Origin: Sphingobium sp. Z007
GTDB taxonomy: Bacteria > Pseudomonadota > Alphaproteobacteria > Sphingomonadales > Sphingomonadaceae
Direction: 5' to 3'
Length of the DNA: 64,000 nucleotides
NCBI RefSeq assembly: GCF_900013425.1
Contig: NZ_FBXK01000005.1
Location: 2,542,001-2,606,000 of the forward strand
The translations under genes and the position numbers were made by a program. Under the pieces are notes generated by a model, which did no database searches, was not told the DNA's origin, and saw only the letters and a program-made list of their open reading frames with translations. Shown in pieces: positions 8,382 through 17,444 of the stretch. Each line of letters opens with the position of its first letter. Position 1 is the stretch's first letter.

Positions 8382-8870
8382 TCAGAGGCGCTGCGTCGTC
8401 GAGCCGGGTTCCGGCTCGGAGATGAAGCCCACCTTGGGGAAACCAGCGCGCTGCATCGTATAGATGGTCCCGCCGATGCAACGATAGGGGGTGTTGATGT
8501 CGCCGCGGATATGCACTTCAGGCAGATCCTCAGGCGTCATATTCTCGACACCGCCCGCCTTCTTGATATCCGCTTCCAACTTCGCAACCGCACGGTTCAG
8601 CAGATCGTCGGAATTGACCTTGGTCATATTCCAGAAAACCTGGCAGCTGCCGTCCGACGCGGAGTTGACCGAGAGGGATACATTTTCGGGCTTGGTCGTG
8701 GTCGGTTCGAACGCAACCTTGGGAAGCTGCAACTCGACCGTCTGAACCACGACCGGGACCGCGATGAGAAAGATGATGAGCAACACCAGCATGACGTCGA
8801 CGAGCGGCGTCGTGTTGATGTCGGACAAGGGCTTGTCGTCACCGCCGCCGGGGCCAACACTCATTGCCAT
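8382..8870 (-). CDS. exbD: ExbD/TolR-family proton-channel protein, first copy
   Basis: 162-aa partner of ExbB. The segment DINTTPLVDVMLVLLIIFLIAVPVV gives the single membrane helix with the essential Asp. The periplasmic domain is longer than in the second copy and has two cysteines (GSCQVFW and PYRCIGG) that could form a disulfide. ATG 8870 follows AGGATAG with good spacing; the frame is open further upstream but without a ribosome site. It lies 24 bp ahead of the second exbD and 114 bp after exbB. Confidence 0.94.
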   Translation of the reverse strand: MAMSVGPGGGDDKPLSDINTTPLVDVMLVLLIIFLIAVPVVVQTVELQLPKVAFEPTTTKPENVSLSVNSASDGSCQVFWNMTKVNSDDLLNRAVAKLEADIKKAGGVENMTPEDLPEVHIRGDINTPYRCIGGTIYTMQRAGFPKVGFISEPEPGSTTQRL

Positions 8871-8984
8871 TGATACTATCCTAACCTTGGTGTCGATGGC
8901 GCCTCGTCTCGCGAGGCCCACGTCCGGCGGGAAACAGGGCGGTCGCAGCCGCCGCCCGGTTTCCCAACCGGAATTTTAAGCCAG

Positions 8985-9740
8985 TCAGGCCTTGGTCGGC
9001 GCAGCAGCCGGCTTGGCGATTGGCGCGGCAGGCGCCGGGCCAACGGCCGGCTTCACGGCACCGTCGGAAACCAGATAGGCCAGCAGATCGACGGTGAAAC
9101 CGTTCAACTGCTCGGCGATATTCTTGTTACGGCGCTGCAGGAAGTTGTAGGCGAGCACCGCGGGAACGGCGACGGCCAGACCCAGGGCGGTCATGATGAG
9201 CGCTTCACCGACCGGGCCGGCAACTGCGTCGATCGAAGCCTGACCGGCAGCGCCGATCTTGATGAGCGCGCGGTAGATACCGATAACCGTACCGAACAGA
9301 CCGATGAACGGGGAGGTCGAACCGACGGTCGCGAGGAAGGCGAGGCCGCCACCGAGCGACGAGTTGATCGCGGCTTCCGAACGCGCCAGCGAGCCGTGCA
9401 GCCAGTCATGCGCTTCGACCGGGTCCTTCAGCTTGCCATGCTCTTCCTGAGCCTTGATGCCGTCATCGACGATCTGCTTATAGGCCGAGTTCTTTTCCAG
9501 CTTGGCCGACGCTTCCTTGAGCGAAGCCGAACGCCAGAAGGTCGCACGCACCTTCTTGCCCTGGTTGATCACCTTCTGCTGTTCGATCAGCTTGGTGAAC
9601 AAAATGTAGAACGTGCCGACAGACATGCCGCACAGGATGATGAACACGGTCCAGGCAATGACGCCGCCCTGTTCAAGGGCTTCGACAAGACCATAGGGGT
9701 TTTCCGGCTTTGGCGCCGCAGCTGCGAGATACATCAACAT
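8985..9740 (-). CDS. exbB: ExbB/TolQ-family proton channel subunit
   Basis: Polytopic subunit that with ExbD converts proton-motive force into TonB movement. It is about 251 aa with three hydrophobic segments: IAWTVFIILCGMSVGTFYILF near the N-terminus, then two close-set helices in LATVGSTSPFIGLFGTVIGIY and GEALIMTALGLAVAVPAVLAYNF, which are the family signature. The C-terminal tail is Ala/Pro-rich. ATG 9740 follows GAGGGAAG; a TTG two codons earlier is also in frame. Second gene of the operon. Confidence 0.95.
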   Translation of the reverse strand: MLMYLAAAAPKPENPYGLVEALEQGGVIAWTVFIILCGMSVGTFYILFTKLIEQQKVINQGKKVRATFWRSASLKEASAKLEKNSAYKQIVDDGIKAQEEHGKLKDPVEAHDWLHGSLARSEAAINSSLGGGLAFLATVGSTSPFIGLFGTVIGIYRALIKIGAAGQASIDAVAGPVGEALIMTALGLAVAVPAVLAYNFLQRRNKNIAEQLNGFTVDLLAYLVSDGAVKPAVGPAPAAPIAKPAAAPTKA

Positions 9741-9811
9741 GTTCAAGACTTCCCTCTCAATGAGATCAAGCTAGGGACAGGCGGCGCATGGCGCGCGCCT
9801 TCCCGATCAAA

Positions 9812-10474
9812 TTATTCCGGCAGACGCCAGGTGATACGCCCGTTGTACGTATCGGGCATTTCCGCACCGTCAGATCCCTTGGCCGGCTTGAAGCGCGCAC
9901 GCTTCGGCAGCAGGCGGCAGGTCGCCTCGTCGAGGTCGGCATGGCCGGTCGAAGAGGTGATGGTGCAGTTGGTCACCCGACCATCCGCGCCGATTTCCAG
10001 CCGGAAACCGGCCGTACCCGAACGCTCTTCGCGCTGGGCGCGGCTCGGATAGTCGGCATCGCTGAGCCACGAGCCAGGCTGGCTACGCGGCGAAGCACGC
10101 GTCGCAGCCTGAGGCGGCGGCGGCGGAGCAGCCGGCGGTGGCGGCGGTGCGGCGACCGGAACCGGATTGAACACCGGGGGGGGCGTCCGAACCGTCTGGA
10201 TCGGCGGCGCTGGCGCCGGGGTCTGCACAATCGGCGGAGGCGCGACAACCGGCGGCGGCTCGATCGGCTGATCTGGCGGCGGCGGTGGCGGCTCCTCGTC
10301 CGGTGGTGGCGGTTCCTCCTTCACGTCGATCACGTTCAGCTGTTCTGCCGCCTTTTTGACATATTTCATGCCAAGACCGGTGACGAAGGCATAGCCAAGA
10401 ACAGCGTGAATCAGGGCGACGATGACGATCGAGACAGTCCGACTCGATCCTTGCGAGTGGTCAGCATAGGCCAT
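9812..10474 (-). CDS. tonB: Energy transducer TonB
   Basis: 220-aa periplasm-spanning protein that drives outer-membrane receptors. It has an N-terminal membrane anchor (about 13-33), then a Pro/Glu-rich linker of ~90 residues (EEPPPPDEEPPPPPP and similar) and a globular C-terminal TonB domain with YPSRAQREERSGTAGFRLEIGADGRVTNCTI. It is the first gene of the operon; the 254-bp divergent gap to the gene at 10729 should hold the promoters. The TonB-dependent receptor at 38361 is a possible client. Confidence 0.94.
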   Translation of the reverse strand: MAYADHSQGSSRTVSIVIVALIHAVLGYAFVTGLGMKYVKKAAEQLNVIDVKEEPPPPDEEPPPPPPDQPIEPPPVVAPPPIVQTPAPAPPIQTVRTPPPVFNPVPVAAPPPPPAAPPPPPQAATRASPRSQPGSWLSDADYPSRAQREERSGTAGFRLEIGADGRVTNCTITSSTGHADLDEATCRLLPKRARFKPAKGSDGAEMPDTYNGRITWRLPE

Positions 10475-10728
10475 TCGGCAACGACACTCCTTAACTCATC
10501 TTACCAGTGGTTTATACAAAATCAGCCAAAAACGACCCAAGCCGACCAAGCTGCCCCAGTCGCCTTTGGCCCCTGCCCGTTCATTTGCTACCGCGCAAAC
10601 TCCTATCGCGACGCATCGTGGCACGCAAACGCTTTATCGATTTGTTCATTTGCGGTTACCATTTCATATCGGAATGACTTGCCTGTGACATCCTTGCCAC
10701 TGGCCAAAAACATAGGACGAAGCTGACA

Positions 10729-11601
10729 ATGAAATCCGCCATCCGCTTGCGCCATCTGGGATTGCTCTGCCTCATTTCCGCCGCATCTCCCGCGGTTTTT
10801 CCGGCCTTTGCCCAGAGCGGGATGATGGTAACGCAACCATCATCTGCCCGGCCCGGCCTGTCCTATGCCGACATTGTGGACCTGGCGGATAAAGCATCGC
10901 TCGTGGCCAATGTGCGCATTCGCAACATCATCGCTTTGAAGCCAGAGCAGGCCGGTTCGGTCCCGGCAGGGCACAAAAGGCTGTTCGTCGAGGCCGATGT
11001 GACGGGGTTGATTCGCGGCGAAGCGGGAATCGCTCCCCTTGTAACCTATCTCTACGACGCGCCGCTCGACGGGCGCGGCAAGATAGCCAAGCTCAAAAAG
11101 GCGCAGGTCATTCTCTTCGCGCAGCCCGGCGAGCGCCCCGGCGAGATCCAGCTCGTCGCGCCCGACGCCCAAATCCCCGCTACCCTTGCCGAAGTGGACC
11201 GGGTCAAGGCGGTGCTGTCAGCGCTGGTGGCGCCCGGCGCGCCGCCGCGCATCCTGGGCCTGGGCGATGCCTTCCATGTCGCCGGCACGGTCGCGGGCGA
11301 AGGCGAGACGCAGATTTTCCTGCGCACCGAAAAGGGCGACCCGGTCTCGCTATCCATCCTGCGCCGTCCGGGCCAGGCGCCGCATTGGGCAGTGGCGCTG
11401 GGCGAGATTATGGACGAAGCCGCCCGCGCGCCCGAACCGGGCAGCCTGCTGTGGTATCGACTGGCCTGCACATTGCCCGCCACGCTGCCCGCCCGCACCG
11501 TACGCACGCTGTCGGTGCAGGATGCGGAAGCCGCACGCGCCGACTATGGCGTCGTGATCGCCGCGCTTGGCCCGTGCGGACGGACGCGCGCGCCATCCTG
11601 A
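10729..11601 (+). CDS. Exported protein of unknown function
   Basis: 290 aa with a clear Sec signal peptide (MKSAIRLRHLGLLCLISAAS, cleavage probably after AFAQ near 29). The mature part looks like a mixed alpha/beta periplasmic protein with repeated short beta strands and two late cysteines (LACTLP, LGPCGR). I recognise no catalytic motif. It is divergent from tonB and ends inside the first copy of a 17-bp tandem repeat in front of hom. Lineage-restricted conservation is likely but cannot be tested here. Confidence 0.8.
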   Translation: MKSAIRLRHLGLLCLISAASPAVFPAFAQSGMMVTQPSSARPGLSYADIVDLADKASLVANVRIRNIIALKPEQAGSVPAGHKRLFVEADVTGLIRGEAGIAPLVTYLYDAPLDGRGKIAKLKKAQVILFAQPGERPGEIQLVAPDAQIPATLAEVDRVKAVLSALVAPGAPPRILGLGDAFHVAGTVAGEGETQIFLRTEKGDPVSLSILRRPGQAPHWAVALGEIMDEAARAPEPGSLLWYRLACTLPATLPARTVRTLSVQDAEAARADYGVVIAALGPCGRTRAPS

Positions 11602-11647
11602 TTCGCACATGGGCCTGATTCGCAGATAGGCCTGATTCGCACGCAGG
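11597..11647. repeat. 3 x 17-bp tandem repeat, hom leader region
   Basis: Three consecutive 17-bp units each begin CCTGATTCGCA and end in GG, differing only in positions 12-15. The first unit contains the stop codon of the upstream gene. The array lies 90 bp before the hom start, so it could be simple slippage DNA or a regulatory site array. Confidence 0.75.
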
Positions 11648-11737
11648 CGCGCGCTGCGGCCCGCTTTTCCTTGGACAGTTTCGCGCGGGCGGCTATCAGC
11701 GCGGCGTTCATCAGCCGCACAAGGAATACACGCCGCC

Positions 11738-13042
11738 ATGACCAATCTGCACCGCCATGCCCCGCTGCGCGTCGCGCTTGTCGGCCTCGGCACGGTGGGC
11801 GGCGGGGTGATTCGGCTGCTCAACACCAATGGCGCTCTGATCGCCCGCCGCGCCGGCTGCCCGATCCAGATCGTCGCCATTTCCGCGCGCGACCGGAACA
11901 AGGATCGCGGCGTCGATCTGTCACCCTATGAATGGGTGGACGACATGACGACGCTCGCCACGCGCGACGATGTCGATGTCGTGGTCGAACTGATCGGCGG
12001 CGCGGACGGCCCCGCCCTCACCCTGGCGCGCCAATGCCTGACGCTGGGCAAGCCCTTCGTCACCGCTAATAAGGCGATGTTGGCGCATCATGGGCTGGAC
12101 CTCGCCCGGCTCGCCGAACAGGGCGGCATCGCACTCAAATATGAAGCCGCGGTCGCAGGCGGCATCCCGGTCATCAAAGGCATGCGCGAAGGCGCCGCCG
12201 CCAACGAAATCAGCCGCGTCTATGGCATCCTCAACGGCACCTGCAATTATATCCTGACCACGATGGAGAAGGAAGGCCGGGGCTTCGACGCGGTGCTGAA
12301 GGAAGCGCAGGATCTGGGCTATGCCGAAGCCGATCCCAGCTTCGACATTGATGGGGTGGACGCGGCGCACAAGCTGACCATCCTCGCCAGCCTCGCCTTC
12401 GGCACCGAACTGGATTTCGACGCAGTTGCGACCACTGGCATCCGCCATGTCATCGCCGCGGACATCGCCGAAGCCGCCGCACTGGGCTTCCGTATCCGCC
12501 TGGTCGGCATGGCGCAGAACGGCCATGACGGCCTGTTCCAGCGCGTCCACCCGATGCTGGTGCCGCTCGACCATCCGCTCGCCCATGTCGATGGCTCCTT
12601 GAACGCCGTAGTGGCGGAGGGCAATTTCGTCGGCCGCCTGTTCTTCCAGGGTCGGGGCGCGGGCGACGGCCCGACCGCATCGGCCGTGGTCGCGGACCTG
12701 ATCGACGTGGCGCGCGACGAATATGGCGACGCCTTCGCCATGCCGGTCGCCGCCCTGACGCCGCAAAACACCGCCGATGCCGGCGCACGCATCGGCCGCA
12801 CCTATCTGCGCTTCAAGGTACAGGATCGTCCCGGCGTGCTGGCCGAAATCGCTGCCGCCACCCGCGACGCGGGCGTGTCGATCGAAAGCATGATCCAGCG
12901 GGGCGCCAACCAGGCGGACGGCGTGCTGGTGGCAATCGTCACCCATGCAGGCGAAGAGCGCTGCGTACGCGAAACGCTGGAGCGGCTGGCGGGGTCCGAC
13001 AGTCTGCTCGACACGCCGATGGTCATGCACATTCTCGATTAA
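11738..13042 (+). CDS. hom: Homoserine dehydrogenase
   Basis: NAD(P)-dependent reduction of aspartate semialdehyde to homoserine, the branch point to threonine and methionine. 434 aa in the usual order: Rossmann fold with VGLGTVGGGV (~14-23), VTANKAML, the catalytic region YEAAVAGGIPVIKGMREG and GILNGTCNYILTTM, then EAQDLGYAEADPSFDIDGVDAAHKL, and a C-terminal ACT domain from about 350 (RTYLRFKVQDRPGVLAEIA) for feedback inhibition by threonine. ATG 11738 has AAGGAA upstream. It is not linked here to thrC or thrB. Confidence 0.97.
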   Translation: MTNLHRHAPLRVALVGLGTVGGGVIRLLNTNGALIARRAGCPIQIVAISARDRNKDRGVDLSPYEWVDDMTTLATRDDVDVVVELIGGADGPALTLARQCLTLGKPFVTANKAMLAHHGLDLARLAEQGGIALKYEAAVAGGIPVIKGMREGAAANEISRVYGILNGTCNYILTTMEKEGRGFDAVLKEAQDLGYAEADPSFDIDGVDAAHKLTILASLAFGTELDFDAVATTGIRHVIAADIAEAAALGFRIRLVGMAQNGHDGLFQRVHPMLVPLDHPLAHVDGSLNAVVAEGNFVGRLFFQGRGAGDGPTASAVVADLIDVARDEYGDAFAMPVAALTPQNTADAGARIGRTYLRFKVQDRPGVLAEIAAATRDAGVSIESMIQRGANQADGVLVAIVTHAGEERCVRETLERLAGSDSLLDTPMVMHILD

Positions 13043-13049
13043 GTGCGCC

Positions 13050-13490
13050 TCAATGCTGTCCGACGCCCTTGAAGCGATCGGGCAACATCGGCGGTGGCGA
13101 CAGGTCGGCATCGGGATCGACCACCGCGCCGATAGCCTTGACGGCGTCGGACAGGATTTTGCGGGCGTTCAAACCGCCGACGCACCCCGTGCCCTGTCCC
13201 CCGACGACGCCGCAACTGCCCTGCCGCACGGCGTTGGCCGATGCCCGCGGCGCTTCCCCCCGCAACGGGACGGCGGCGGCATCGCTTCCGCGCGGCAAGG
13301 GCAGCCGTTCTCGCGCATTGCGTTCCGCCTGCGTGCCGCACACGACGATCGTGTCCCCGCTTCGGTCACATCGCCGGACGACCTGCGTCTTGCTGCGATA
13401 GGCGGCCATTACAGCATCCTCGCCCGACTCTTGCGCCCGGACCGGCCACGCCATCGCCGGCAGGGCGACAAGAAGGATTCGTATCATCAT
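13050..13490 (-). CDS. Small exported protein of unknown function
   Basis: About 146 aa with an N-terminal signal peptide (MIRILLVALPAMAWPVRAQ). The mature part has four to five cysteines (RRCDRSGDTIVVCGTQ, GSCGVVGGQGTGC) and a Pro-rich end. The motif IVVCGTQAERNARERLPLP resembles small exported proteins seen often in sphingomonads (I..CG...R.....Y/LP), whose function is unknown. Converges on hom with an 8-bp gap. Start uncertain: ATG at 13490 gives the best signal peptide, ATG at 13511 is also open. Confidence 0.75.
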   Translation of the reverse strand: MMIRILLVALPAMAWPVRAQESGEDAVMAAYRSKTQVVRRCDRSGDTIVVCGTQAERNARERLPLPRGSDAAAVPLRGEAPRASANAVRQGSCGVVGGQGTGCVGGLNARKILSDAVKAIGAVVDPDADLSPPPMLPDRFKGVGQH

Positions 13491-13655
13491 GCCAGGAAAG
13501 CAGCCAATCATGGCCGCATCATGTCGCTGCGTGTCGCGGCGATCAGGTCGTCCCTGCTCGACAGGAAACGGACCGAGCGTTTAACGGGTCGATCCATGAT
13601 AAGAGGCAGGGTAAGATGATGGTGCAGGCAAACGGCGTAGCGAAGACGGCCGCGG

Positions 13656-14033
13656 CTAGCGCCCGGCGCGATGATTGAGATCGTGGCCCAGCGCCAAGAT
13701 GCCGACGCCGATCAGCGTATAGACGCTTTCCTGCAAGCCATGATCCATGGTGAGCGCACCCGCCATCACCCCCAGACCCAGCGATCCGACCGCCGCGGGC
13801 ATCATATAGCCATGGACCAGCGCGCCATGGCCCAATGCAACCGCGCCCAGCAGGATCGCCAGCATCAGCCCGGCTTCATGGAAGAGGGGACTTTCGAAGA
13901 TGCCCCCCGCCGACGCCAGCAGACCTAGAATAACCGCCGTGGCGAAACAGTGCGCCACGCACAACCCCGACAGCGCGATCGCGATGCGATCGATCCGGCC
14001 GCTCATCAGGGCATGGCGCAAGGTCAACTTCAT
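13656..14033 (-). CDS. MerC-domain membrane protein
   Basis: 125 aa with four hydrophobic segments. Residues LSGLCVAHCFATAV carry the CxxHC-type metal motif in the first helix that defines the MerC family. In mercury operons MerC imports Hg(II), but no other mer gene is present here. The upstream dyad at 14061-14083 looks like a Zur box, which points to zinc rather than mercury. The protein also carries internal His residues (HEAG, GHGALVHGYM, MDHG, LGHDLNH) suited to metal handling. Cellular role is inference. Confidence 0.85.
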   Translation of the reverse strand: MKLTLRHALMSGRIDRIAIALSGLCVAHCFATAVILGLLASAGGIFESPLFHEAGLMLAILLGAVALGHGALVHGYMMPAAVGSLGLGVMAGALTMDHGLQESVYTLIGVGILALGHDLNHRAGR

Positions 14034-14060
14034 GGTCGAAGTTACTTAGGCCAAGCGACC

Positions 14061-14083
14061 GTAAGTTACAACATAACATCGCA
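14061..14083 (-). promoter_or_regulatory. Candidate Zur box upstream of the MerC-domain gene
   Basis: On the minus strand the segment GATGTTATGTTGTAACTTAC matches the bacterial Zur consensus ATGTTATANTATAAC at most positions (ATGTTAT left arm, TAAC right arm). It starts 28 bp before the merC-like start codon, a suitable operator position. No zur gene is in the window; the assignment rests on similarity by eye. Confidence 0.5.
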
Positions 14084-14109
14084 ATTTTTAACGAGCCTCG
14101 CGCGATTGG

Positions 14110-15885
14110 TCAGGCCGCCAGGCGCAGGCAGTTCCGACCACCATGTTTGGCGCGATACAGCGCCTTGTCCGCCGCCTCCAGCATAGCCGAACGATCGGCC
14201 GCGCCGTCCAGCGCGACGAGGCCGGCGCTGAACGTCACGTTGATAGCCAGCGATGCGCCGACGACGATCGGCTCGTCAAGGAGGGCGCGCAGCCGTTCGC
14301 ATAGCAGGCTCGACCGGTCTATGTCGCTGTCGCGCAGCAGGATCGCGAATTCCTCGCCACCCAGCCGGCCGATGCTGTCGCCCGCACGCAGGCCGGAGCG
14401 CAGCCGTTCGACGAAGGCGCTCAGCACCCTATCGCCCGCGCCATGGCCATAACGATCGTTGACCGCCTTGAAATGATCGATGTCGATCAGCAGCAAGGAC
14501 GATCGGGCGCCGACGCGCTCGATCTCCCGATCCAACTTGTCGAGAAAGGCCCGGCGACTATCCGCGCCCGTCAGCGAATCGCGCGCAGCGACCTGCTGCA
14601 ACGCGCGTTGGCGCGCCTTATGCCGCGACATGTCCCGGATCATGCTCACCACGCCGCTCGGCAGGCCGCGCTCGTCGATCATCGCGCGGCTGACCATCTC
14701 GCACCATTCCAGGCCTTCGGTCGACACCAGGGGCCGAAACTCGACCTTGTGCGCCGTTCCCGGCTGCTCCAGCGCGCGCTTATGGGTGGCGATCACCAAG
14801 GCCCGATCATGGGGATCGACCAGATTCGCGGCGGCCTGCCCCAGTAGCAGGTCCGGCGCGCAGCCGATCTGTTCGGCGGCCGAGGGCGAGGCATATTGAA
14901 TGACGCCATCGATACTGATGTTGAGCACAACGTCGCCGCTATGTTCGGCCATGGCCCGATAGCGCGCCTCGCTCTGCTGCAGCATCTGGAACAGCCGCTT
15001 GCGCGCGGCCAGTTCTACGGCGATCGGCATGCACAGCAGGAAGCTGAGCGCGAGATAGAATTGGAAGAACTGGATGCGCTCGCCGATGTCACCGGTGACC
15101 CATGTCAGCGGACCGATGCCCGCCATGGTCGCCGTGCCACCGATCCCGGCCAGCAGGATGACCGCCGCCGCCGACCCCATATGCCCGACGCGAAAGGCGA
15201 TCAGCACCAGCGGCAGCAACGGCGCGAACAACAAGGGATAGCGCGCCCAGAAGAAAACATGGATGGTTGTCAGCGCGAAAAGGCCGAGCAGCAGCACCGC
15301 CTCCAGCTTGGCGCGGCCCGACGCGTCCGCCATCCACCGTCGGACTTCGCCCTGGAACGCCATGATCAGGATCGGTGCGCAGGTCAGACCGCCCAGAACA
15401 TGGCCGGTGTACCATTGTACGAAGGAGGGCCAGAAGGATACGGACGTCAGTGTCGAAGCCACCAGCGCCGCAGCCAAGCCGGCGACGATATTGGCCACGC
15501 CGCATAGAGCGACGACGAAGACGATCAGCGGACGGATGGCGCCGATTTCCAGCCGGTCGGCCACGAACCAGCGACACAGGAGGGCCACGATCAGCGATTC
15601 GGCGATGTTGATCGCCGCCATCGGCACCGCCGCCGCCGGTCCCATCCCCACCCATGCAGTCGCAGCCGCGCTGGCGACGCCGCAGGCGATGATGGCGCGG
15701 GGCCAATGGGCGGTGCGCGACGTCAGAAGGTCCGCCATCAGGAACGCGTTGGCGCACCAGATGAACGCCAATCCACCCTCGAATCGCGACACTATAAGGG
15801 CCAGCGACGCCACCACGAAATAGACGCATCCGGTGGCGACCGGCGCAATCCAGGACGAAGGTTGGCGAAGGGCGATATGCGACAT
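14110..15885 (-). CDS. Membrane-bound diguanylate cyclase (MASE1-like, PAS, GGDEF)
   Basis: 591 aa. About eight hydrophobic segments in residues 10-310 form an integral sensory domain of MASE1 type. A PAS domain follows (about 320-430, RYRAMAEHSGDVVLNISIDGVIQYAS), then a GGDEF domain (about 435-590). The active site is GGEEF, an active variant, and RAGD lies five residues before it, the RxxD inhibitory site for product feedback. Thus it should synthesise c-di-GMP and be self-limiting. It stands alone, 76 bp from the MerC gene start. Confidence 0.92.
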   Translation of the reverse strand: MSHIALRQPSSWIAPVATGCVYFVVASLALIVSRFEGGLAFIWCANAFLMADLLTSRTAHWPRAIIACGVASAAATAWVGMGPAAAVPMAAINIAESLIVALLCRWFVADRLEIGAIRPLIVFVVALCGVANIVAGLAAALVASTLTSVSFWPSFVQWYTGHVLGGLTCAPILIMAFQGEVRRWMADASGRAKLEAVLLLGLFALTTIHVFFWARYPLLFAPLLPLVLIAFRVGHMGSAAAVILLAGIGGTATMAGIGPLTWVTGDIGERIQFFQFYLALSFLLCMPIAVELAARKRLFQMLQQSEARYRAMAEHSGDVVLNISIDGVIQYASPSAAEQIGCAPDLLLGQAAANLVDPHDRALVIATHKRALEQPGTAHKVEFRPLVSTEGLEWCEMVSRAMIDERGLPSGVVSMIRDMSRHKARQRALQQVAARDSLTGADSRRAFLDKLDREIERVGARSSLLLIDIDHFKAVNDRYGHGAGDRVLSAFVERLRSGLRAGDSIGRLGGEEFAILLRDSDIDRSSLLCERLRALLDEPIVVGASLAINVTFSAGLVALDGAADRSAMLEAADKALYRAKHGGRNCLRLAA

Positions 15886-15959
15886 GTCGCCATCGTTGCT
15901 AGACGTTCATCGTTAATATTTGCTCACGGCCACTCAGCCGATGTGGGCGATAAGACAGC

Positions 15960-17444
15960 CTAATCCGTAACGACACATGCGCCGGCCTGCGCCAGCAGGG
16001 CGCGCCACCCCGCCAGCCTTTGCGCCCGCACTCGCGCGGCGATTGCCGGCGCGAATCGCTCCTGCGCCGCCGCCATGCCGGCAGCCGCTTCCAGCGAGGG
16101 GAACAGGCCGACCCCGACGCCCGCCAGCATGGCCGCACCGCGCGCCGTCGTCTCAACGTCAGCGGGTCGTTCGACGATCAGGTCCAGCATGTCGGCCATG
16201 TCCTGCGCGATCCAATCATTGGCGCTCATCCCGCCATCGATCCGCAGCGTCCGCCAGGGCGCGCCATCGGCGGCAAAGGCCGCAGCCAGGTCATGCACCT
16301 GATGCGCCATGGATTCGAGAGCGGCCCGGACGATATGCGCCCGGCCCGTGCCATGAGTCAGCCCGACGATCGTGCCGGTCGCTTCGGGTCGCCAATGCGG
16401 CGCGCCCAGGCCGGACAGGGCGGGTAGCAGGAACACCCCGCCATTGTCGGGCACGGAACGGGCAATCGCATCGGTATCCGCCGCCGCCGCGATCAGGCCG
16501 ATCCGATCGCGCAGCCACTGGATCAGGCTGCCCGCAACGAAGATCGACCCTTCCAGCGCATAATGGCGCCGCCCATCCATCTGACACAGCACCGTGCCAA
16601 GCAGGCGATGGGCGGACGCCGGGACGGCCTGCCCGACTGGCGCCAGCACGAAGGCGCCGGTGCCCAGTGTCGCCTTGACCGCGCCCGCCGCCAGGCACCC
16701 CTGCCCGATAGTCGCCGCCTGCTGGTCACCCGCCAGCCCGCAGATCCGAATCGGCCCGCCCAGCCAGTCGGGCAAGGTCGCGCCGAAATCGCCGGCATTG
16801 TCGACGATCTCCGGCAAGGACGCGCGCGGGACGCCGAACAGGGCGCACAGGTCCGCGTCCCATCCCGCCCCGTCCAGCGCCATGAGCTGCGTCCGGCTGG
16901 CATTGCTGGCGTCGCTGATATGCAAGCCACCGGTCAGTTTCCAGACCAGCCAGCTTTCGACCGTGCCGAACGCCAATTCATTCCCAGCGGCCGCGACATC
17001 GGGGCGATGGTCGATCATCCAGCGCATCTTGGTCGCGGAAAAATAGGGATCGAGGATCAGGCCGGTGCGCTGCTGGACCAGCGGTTCATGGCCGGCCTCC
17101 CGCAAGGCCGCGCAGTGGTCCGCCGTGCGCCGGTCCTGCCATACGATGGCGCGGCCGATCGGATCGCCCGTTCGCCGGTGCCAGGCGACCACCGTCTCGC
17201 GCTGGTTCGCGATCCCGATCGCGGCGATTCGGTCCGCGCCACCGGCGCGCGCCACCATCTCCCGCGCGCATGCCAAGGTGCGCGTCCAGATTTCCGCCGC
17301 GTCATGTTCGACCCAGCCGGGTTGGGGATAATATTGGGTCAGGCCCGCCTGCGCGGTCGCGATCCGCGCGCCATCGGGGGCGTAGAGCATCGCACGGGTC
17401 GATGTCGTCCCGGCGTCCAGCACCAGCAACAGGCGTTCGCTCAC
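15960..17444 (-). CDS. glpK: Glycerol kinase
   Basis: Phosphorylates glycerol to sn-glycerol 3-phosphate with ATP. 494 aa; FGGY-family motifs are LDAGTTSTRAMLY (ATP-binding loop), QRETVVAWHRRTGDPIGRAIVWQDRRT (glycerol site), GLAGDQQAATIGQGC and GAVKATLGTGAFVL, and LRIDGGMSANDWIAQ near the C-terminus. The GTG start at 17444 overlaps the glpD stop (GTGA), with GGAGAGG just upstream, so the two are translationally coupled. No glpF facilitator or regulator gene is adjacent. Confidence 0.96.
   Translation of the reverse strand: MSERLLLVLDAGTTSTRAMLYAPDGARIATAQAGLTQYYPQPGWVEHDAAEIWTRTLACAREMVARAGGADRIAAIGIANQRETVVAWHRRTGDPIGRAIVWQDRRTADHCAALREAGHEPLVQQRTGLILDPYFSATKMRWMIDHRPDVAAAGNELAFGTVESWLVWKLTGGLHISDASNASRTQLMALDGAGWDADLCALFGVPRASLPEIVDNAGDFGATLPDWLGGPIRICGLAGDQQAATIGQGCLAAGAVKATLGTGAFVLAPVGQAVPASAHRLLGTVLCQMDGRRHYALEGSIFVAGSLIQWLRDRIGLIAAAADTDAIARSVPDNGGVFLLPALSGLGAPHWRPEATGTIVGLTHGTGRAHIVRAALESMAHQVHDLAAAFAADGAPWRTLRIDGGMSANDWIAQDMADMLDLIVERPADVETTARGAAMLAGVGVGLFPSLEAAAGMAAAQERFAPAIAARVRAQRLAGWRALLAQAGACVVTD

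Noticed and set aside
13656..14033. Mercury-resistance operon
   Set aside because: Only a MerC-domain protein is present; no merR, merT, merP or merA, and the upstream box looks like Zur.
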